A stretch of 64,000 nucleotides of DNA from contig NZ_BCNW01000001.1 of the NCBI RefSeq assembly GCF_001571385.1, forward strand, positions 2,333,470 to 2,397,469, written 5' to 3'. This document shows positions 60,779 through 64,000 of this stretch, one piece after another. Made by a program: the position numbers and the translations under genes. The notes under the pieces were generated by a model, which was given only the letters and a program-made list of their open reading frames with translations, did not search any database and had not been told where the DNA came from. Position 1 is the stretch's first letter. Every line of letters starts with the position of its first letter. Source of the DNA: Methanofollis ethanolicus. Lineage in GTDB: Archaea > Halobacteriota > Methanomicrobia > Methanomicrobiales > Methanofollaceae.

Positions 60779-60901
60779 TCACCGCACAACCCCGAGGTCG
60801 GCAAGATCCCGGACACAGAACCCCTCCTCCCTCAGTTTTTCTTTCCCCGGGAGAGTCCGTGCTACAAGCCCCGGCGTCACCGGGCCGGAGAGTCCTTTCA
60901 C
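60779..60901 (-). CDS. Possible 40-residue leader protein of the mntA-hepT locus
   Basis: GTG AAA GGA CTC opens a frame KGLSGPVTPGLVARTLPGKE and ends ...RDLADLGVVR. It is placed right below an AT-rich TATA-like element (60931-60942), with the start 30-odd bases after it, so it would be the first frame on the message, ahead of mntA. No family is recognised. It may be a remnant of a larger gene. Confidence 0.3.
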   Translation of the reverse strand: MKGLSGPVTPGLVARTLPGKEKLREEGFCVRDLADLGVVR

Positions 60902-60918
60902 CAGCAGTATCCTGAGAG

Positions 60919-60942
60919 AATCACGTAGTGATTATTTTTATA
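60919..60942 (-). promoter_or_regulatory. Palindrome next to TATA-like element before mntA
   Basis: AATCAC-gta-GTGATT (60919-60933) abuts TTATAAAAATAA read leftward (60931-60942). A palindrome at the transcription start side of a TATA box is where an autoregulating toxin-antitoxin protein would bind. AT-rich repeats (ATTATCATAAT) follow on the other side. The rest of 60706-61040 has no clear gene besides the small frame listed. Confidence 0.4.
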
Positions 60943-61040
60943 ATCATTATGGAAATTATCATAATTTCGGCGAGGTGCCCATATGGATGCCTCCCAGGGA
61001 GGAGAGGAACGGCAGGGACGCTACGAACTATGACGCCCTG

Positions 61041-61267
61041 TTATTGCAGCAGGGCGGAGAACTCTTCAGGACTGATATCAGCATCTCTCAGAAGCTTTCA
61101 AAGAACCCTTTTCCAAGAACATCATGCCGGGGGATTGTTAATGGTTTCTTGCTCTGATCAGGGCGGACCATACGGACATGGCTACCGTTCTGTCTCACAA
61201 CCTGATATCCAGGTTTTTCAAAAGATCGTATCGCGGCATCTCCTGAAAGAACAGGCAATCCGGTCAT
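61041..61267 (-). pseudogene. hicA: hicA mRNA interferase gene with C-terminal frameshift
   Basis: ATG, overlapping the hicB stop by ATGA, gives MTGLPVLSGDAAIRSFEKPG, then YQVVRQNGSHVRMVRPDQ with the HicA catalytic His in NGSHVRM, and PLTIPRHDVLGKGFF. A stop then follows at 61088. The next frame continues with LLRDADISPEEFSALLQ and a stop at 61041, just what the end of HicA should be. Adding one A in the run before GCTTCTGAG (near 61097) restores one protein (GKGFFEKLLRDADIS). So a one-base loss removed the last helix; the active site is before it. Confidence 0.72.
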
Positions 61268-61498
61268 ATCTCTACCGAAACGACATGGTAACTGAGATCC
61301 CGGATGGATTTCAAATGCCTGATATCTTCTTCGGTCTGCTCTTCAAGACGGAGATCGATGACCTCATGGATGTTCTTCAGCGCTTCATCCAGTGTCTCCC
61401 CCTGCGTATAAAACCCCGGAAGAAGAGGGCACTCCACCACATAGAAGCCATCTTCATCTTTTTCAACACGAACCGGGAGATTGATCTAATCGGGTCAT
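61264..61498 (-). pseudogene. hicB: hicB antitoxin gene with N-terminal frameshift
   Basis: The body is plainly HicB: INLPVRVEKDEDGFYVVECP, then LLPGFYTQGETLDEALKNIH and EVIDLRLEEQTEEDIRHLKS, ending VVSVEI. But the frame has no start: the codon before INLP is TAG. Taking one A out of TTAG gives TTG-ATC and joins it to an ATG (61496-61498): MTRLINLPVRVEKDED. The antitoxin of the pair is therefore probably not made properly while the toxin still has its active site. The C-terminal DNA-binding part of longer HicB forms is absent. Confidence 0.7.
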
Positions 61499-61576
61499 TT
61501 CACGCCATCCTGATAGTCGTATCTACCCCGCAGGTCATCAAAAAACTACTGGTGGTCGGCGGGAACTGTCTTTCAT
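61495..61576 (-). pseudogene. Remnant of a small coupled reading frame before hicB
   Basis: From ATG (inside the wecB stop region) MKDSSRRPPVVF is followed by a stop in a run of six T. With one T less the frame goes on as DDLRGRYDYQDGVK and stops in AAATGA, overlapping the reconstructed hicB start. The single-base repair and ATGA coupling suggest a third broken gene, but 26 residues are too few to name it; it could be the end of a larger lost gene. Confidence 0.35.
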
Positions 61577-61871
61577 ACTCCCATCTGCCCGATGACCCTC
61601 GCGATCGCCGACGCCGCGTCTCCTGCAGGATCAGATCCTCGATCGCGGCGAGCATCGCCCCGGTCTGGTGGCCGTGGGTGCCCGAACCGATGCCCAGGTT
61701 GTGGTCAGGGTGCGGGATCCCGAGTTCCTCGAAGAAGAGGTCTGACATCTCCCGGTCATAGTGCTGGCCGGTGTGGACGAGGACCTCCTCGTGCTCTTTC
61801 CGCAGTTCCCTGGAGACGGGCGCACACTTGATGAACTGGGGGCGGGCCCCGACAACGGTGAGGATCTTCAT
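61573..61871 (-). pseudogene. wecB: UDP-GlcNAc 2-epimerase (wecB) remnant with large internal deletion
   Basis: The first 84 residues are a good WecB start: MKILTVVGARPQFIKCAPVS, then HTGQHYDREMSDLFFEELGI and IGSGTHGHQTGAMLAAIEDL. After ILQE the frame changes and a short piece DAASAIARVIGQMGV follows to a stop, which is what the last helix of a WecB looks like (GDGDAA...IAR-type ending). So about 250-270 codons have been deleted between 61620 and about 61617. The enzyme made UDP-ManNAc for surface glycans; this copy is dead. Confidence 0.72.
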
Positions 61872-62045
61872 GCTGAGGATAGGGTAGGGAGGAGGAGGGC
61901 AAGAGGGTTGCGATAGGAGGTTGAGGGGCTGGGCGAAGAGTCATTCTGGAGTCATTCTGATGAGATCATCCCAAAACTGATCATACCCTCTCCTGTCGAT
62001 GGAATGATCGGTATTTGATTCTAAAAAAAATCCTGATCTCATGTC

Positions 62046-62345
62046 TGTTCCGGGGGGTTTCACCCCCCGGTCCCCCCACCATTACGATAGGGGGTGGATG
62101 GCAATCTCCCTCCGCAGACCTCTGTTCTCTCTTCCCCGACCCTATCCTCTTTCGGAGGAACAAGCGCCAGCGAGTTCGAGACACAGGAGACCGGAGATCT
62201 CCTGAGCAGGCACATCTATGATGTGCCATGAGACGAAGTCTTCGCTGTCCGGGGACAACGAGTGATAGCGAGTTCAAGAAAATCTTTGATTTTCGGCGGC
62301 AGTCCCCCGACAGAGAGTTGGGGGAAGGCGGTGGTTTCGCACTGT
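62046..62345. repeat. Hairpin-rich dispersed repeat, copy I
   Basis: 62046-62147 is the reverse complement of copy B over about 100 bases (GGGGGGTTTCACCCCCCGG, ATAGGGGGTGGATGGCAATC, TCTTCCCCGACCCTATCC). It continues with GAGACGAAGTCTTCGCTG, GTCCGGGGACAACGAGTG, GATAGCGAGTTCAAG, hairpin AAAATC-ttt-GATTTT and GGCAGTCCCCCGAC, the mirror of copy F's left part. No gene is seen in 61872-62485; short AT-rich patches flank the repeat. Confidence 0.75.
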
Positions 62346-62485
62346 TCTTTATGGAATTCGGGGAGACATCGATCCAATCCTGAAATTTTCTCCCGTGCCC
62401 CACATGCAGAGGTGGGGGAGTGAACAAGAGTTTTGGGATATGCTCGATGACAGGAATTCAGAGAGGCATCAGTAACCTCGAAATA

Positions 62486-62845
62486 TCACTCGTTCTCTGG
62501 AGGCTTCAGAGTGCGCCGCATCGTCTCAATCTGATCTCTCAGTTCAGGGAGTTGCCTGGTGATGATGAACCAGACCGTCGCAGGGTCAACACCGAAGTAA
62601 TGGTGAATGACAACATTCCTGAGGCCGACAATTTTTCGCCAGGGAATCTGGGCATACTGCTCCCGGAGAGCGTCAGGTATATTGCCGCAGGCCTCACCGA
62701 TCACCTCGAGATTCCGGATCACCGCATCAAAGGTCTTTCGATCAGTGGCGAACTCCTCTTCAGAGAGACCGTGGATATATTCTTCAATGGCACCGATGCC
62801 TTCCAGAATATCGTCGAGAAAGAAGGTGATTTCACGCTCAGACAT
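62486..62845 (-). CDS. hepT: HepT-like HEPN toxin (DUF86), intact
   Basis: 119 residues. Start EREITFFLDDILEGIGAIEEY, then FDAVIRNLEVIGEACGNIPD and the motif GLRNVVIHHYFGVD (R-x4-H-x-Y), the HEPN RNase site. Length and sequence agree with the family, so this copy looks functional, unlike the one 2.3 kb away. It overlaps the mntA stop by eight bases. The two HepT proteins of the window are not close paralogues. Confidence 0.9.
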   Translation of the reverse strand: MSEREITFFLDDILEGIGAIEEYIHGLSEEEFATDRKTFDAVIRNLEVIGEACGNIPDALREQYAQIPWRKIVGLRNVVIHHYFGVDPATVWFIITRQLPELRDQIETMRRTLKPPENE

Positions 62846-63125
62846 AGACGAGGTCCCGGGAAATGGATCTCTTCAGATTTTTGCGCCGGTTGATCCCGCC
62901 TTTCAGGACGAGGTCGACCCTGAGACCAAGAAGATGTTCCAGGTCATCCCGCAGGTCCACGACATCCCACCCGATAGGATGTGCAAGATCGACCAGGATA
63001 TCCACATCGCTCCCTTCGACCTGTTCATTTCGGGAATAGGATCCAAAGACACCGATCTCCCTGACCCCATATTTCCTCAGGAGATCGGGCTTTGCCTGCC
63101 TGAGAACCTCAAGGATCCGTTGCAT
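62838..63125 (-). CDS. mntA: MntA-like minimal nucleotidyltransferase antitoxin
   Basis: 95 residues. IGVFGSYSRNEQVEGSDVDILVDL has the GS-x10-D-x-D motif (written here in two parts in the text: GSYSRN and SDVDILV). DVVDLRDDLEHLLGLRVDLVLKGGI (split by the helix end) is the usual second half. The start is uncertain: ATGs exist 13 and 16 codons further up with a better fit to the length of the open frame; the one used gives the normal family length. It pairs with the intact hepT. Confidence 0.87.
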   Translation of the reverse strand: MQRILEVLRQAKPDLLRKYGVREIGVFGSYSRNEQVEGSDVDILVDLAHPIGWDVVDLRDDLEHLLGLRVDLVLKGGINRRKNLKRSISRDLVYV

Positions 63126-63384
63126 CTCCCAGGTTCCAGGAATGGTGTCGACTGTTCCGGCCATGCATTCCATTCTGTTGCTGGAATATTAACGATTCCG
63201 GTCATACTCTGCTGAACTTCCCAAGAACAAAACGGTGTCGATTCATGCGGATCTCCAGGGCCATATCAAATCAAAGTTTGATTGAGAAAGCAGTTCACAG
63301 AGGATCAGAAAATTATCGGGTAAATAAAGATCCCGGGAAAAGAGTAAACTGCCGAAAGATTTTTTGCATCTCTCCTCCGGCAGA
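63126..63384. other. Spacer between flippase 3' end and the second mntA
   Basis: About 260 bases, AT-richer than the flanks, with no gene seen. AAATCAAAGTTTGATT near 63268 is a near-palindrome (AATCAAA/TTTGATT) and may be a regulator or terminator element. Confidence 0.4.
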
Positions 63385-64000
63385 TCACAACCACCGCGGC
63401 CAGGGCGCGCCGAGCTGCACGACAAGGTCCCGGATCTCGTCGTGGAGGCCGTGGTCTGCCTTCAGGAGGACGAGGCCATAGACGAGGCCGCCGAGGGCGA
63501 CGGCGGCAAGGACGATGAAGACATTTGTGAGGGGAATAGCAAAGCGGTATGCGAGGACGACGAGGGCCATCGCTCCCGCGGCGAGGAGGATGTGAAGGAC
63601 AGGGCCGCGTTCGAGTTTTACCGGGATTTGTTTCGAAAGATAATATCTGGCGATCCCGGCATTGACGAGCATCGTTACGAGGGTGGCAATCGCCGCCCCC
63701 TCGATCCCGAAGAGGGGGATCAGGGCAAGATCGAGGACGATGTTCACGACAGCCGCCGTACCGGTGGCATAGAAAGACTCCCTGGGGCGATCGAGGGCAT
63801 TGAGACACATCGTCTGGAGGTACATGAAGACATTGACCACCTGCACGAGGAGGAGGATTGCGAGGGCCGTCGTGCCCTCGGCAAAGCCCGCACCATAGAA
63901 GAAGTACAGGAGGCGGTCGCCGAGGACCCAGCCCCCGACCGCGACCGGTATCGCGAGGAGGAGGGAGTAGGTGAAGGCGCGCGCGAGGGAGAGGGTGACG
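63385..64000 (-). CDS. Wzx/MATE-like polysaccharide flippase, C-terminal part (start outside window)
   Basis: About 205 residues are seen, all hydrophobic helices with short loops: AFTYSLLLAIPVAVGGWVLG, then RLLYFFYGAGFAEGTTALAI, LALIPLFGIEGAAIATLVTM and the last pair of helices. FYGAxF and LxLIPxFGxxGAAxAT are the usual marks of the polysaccharide-biosynthesis (Wzx, RfbX) family that flips lipid-linked oligosaccharides. The frame is open to the window edge. With the nearby wecB remnant it suggests a glycan locus to the right. Confidence 0.88.
   Translation of the reverse strand, partial: VTLSLARAFTYSLLLAIPVAVGGWVLGDRLLYFFYGAGFAEGTTALAILLLVQVVNVFMYLQTMCLNALDRPRESFYATGTAAVVNIVLDLALIPLFGIEGAAIATLVTMLVNAGIARYYLSKQIPVKLERGPVLHILLAAGAMALVVLAYRFAIPLTNVFIVLAAVALGGLVYGLVLLKADHGLHDEIRDLVVQLGAPWPRWL

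Noticed and set aside
11186-62345. CRISPR array hypothesis for the recurring hairpin blocks
   Set aside because: Copies are single, far apart, 150-300 bases long and not separated by regular spacers; no cas gene is in the window.

Overview
The window looks like chromosomal DNA of a GC-rich hydrogenotrophic methanogen of the order Methanomicrobiales; a Methanofollis- or Methanoculleus-like genome is my best guess, from gene content only. The markers are mch (methenyl-tetrahydromethanopterin cyclohydrolase), methanogenesis marker 12, a beta-RFAP synthase (methanopterin synthesis), SepCysS (tRNA-dependent cysteine synthesis), a formate transporter, pyruvate synthase porCDAB, an archaeal EF-1A/S10 pair, the L7Ae-S28e-L24e-Ndk operon, Orc1/Cdc6 and the mre11-rad50-nurA-herA operon. 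Archaeal TATA boxes about 30 nt before leaderless or short-leader starts are common.

Layout, left to right. 0-5.5 kb: a leftward operon of three secreted DUF3344 proteins and a MacB/LolD-type ABC transporter. 5.7-7.7 kb: cobS, a small sulfite-reductase-like Fe-S protein and a Cys-rich small protein. 7.8-11.1 kb: EF-1A, S10 and an Agl23-type membrane glycosyltransferase-like protein. 12.2-14.5 kb: a CetZ-like tubulin coupled to a secreted coiled-coil protein. 14.6-19.5 kb: a protein-glycosylation/lipid-carrier cluster (FAD oxidoreductase, GT2, TIGR00374 flippase-like protein, DUF2298 giant membrane protein). 19.6-20.8 kb: ribosomal operon. 22.4-28.5 kb: MarC, a nitrilase-family hydrolase, a YdjM-like membrane protein, threonine synthase, a membrane-anchored protein and a histidine kinase. 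29-33.9 kb: porCDAB, methanogenesis marker 12 and a DUF368 (PopT-type) transporter, all leftward. 34.1-42.4 kb: GalE-like epimerase, phosphoglycerate mutase, a chorismate-lyase/RFAP-synthase fusion, a Pro-rich zinc-ribbon protein, Orc1/Cdc6, mch, nitroreductase, PH-domain protein. 42.5-46.9 kb: tRNA-Val, DUF1059 protein, a frameshifted KTSC gene, a ClC channel with CBS domains, fdhC and an OB-fold membrane protein. 46.9-53.8 kb: the DNA-end resection operon. 53.9-59.9 kb: SepCysS with a small coupled partner, a GNAT, and a leftward sulfur/metal group (NifX-like, LarE-like, ThiI), then DUF2150 and a Cys-rich protein.

The last 4 kb (59.9-64 kb) is an accessory, decaying zone. It holds an mntA-hepT pair whose hepT is broken by a perfect 22-bp tandem duplication, a hicB-hicA pair with a one-base shift in each gene, a wecB remnant with most of its interior deleted, an intact second mntA-hepT pair, and a truncated-by-window Wzx-type flippase.

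The long intergenic gaps (11.1-12.1, 20.8-21.4, 28.5-28.9, 36.3-36.6, 55.3-55.7, 62.0-62.4 kb) are not empty. They hold diverged copies, in both orientations, of one GC-rich, hairpin-laden repeat family, nearly always behind the 3' ends of genes. This repeat family, the multi-DUF3344/ABC operon and the TA graveyard are the least conventional parts of the window. No CRISPR array, rRNA gene or complete insertion sequence was seen.
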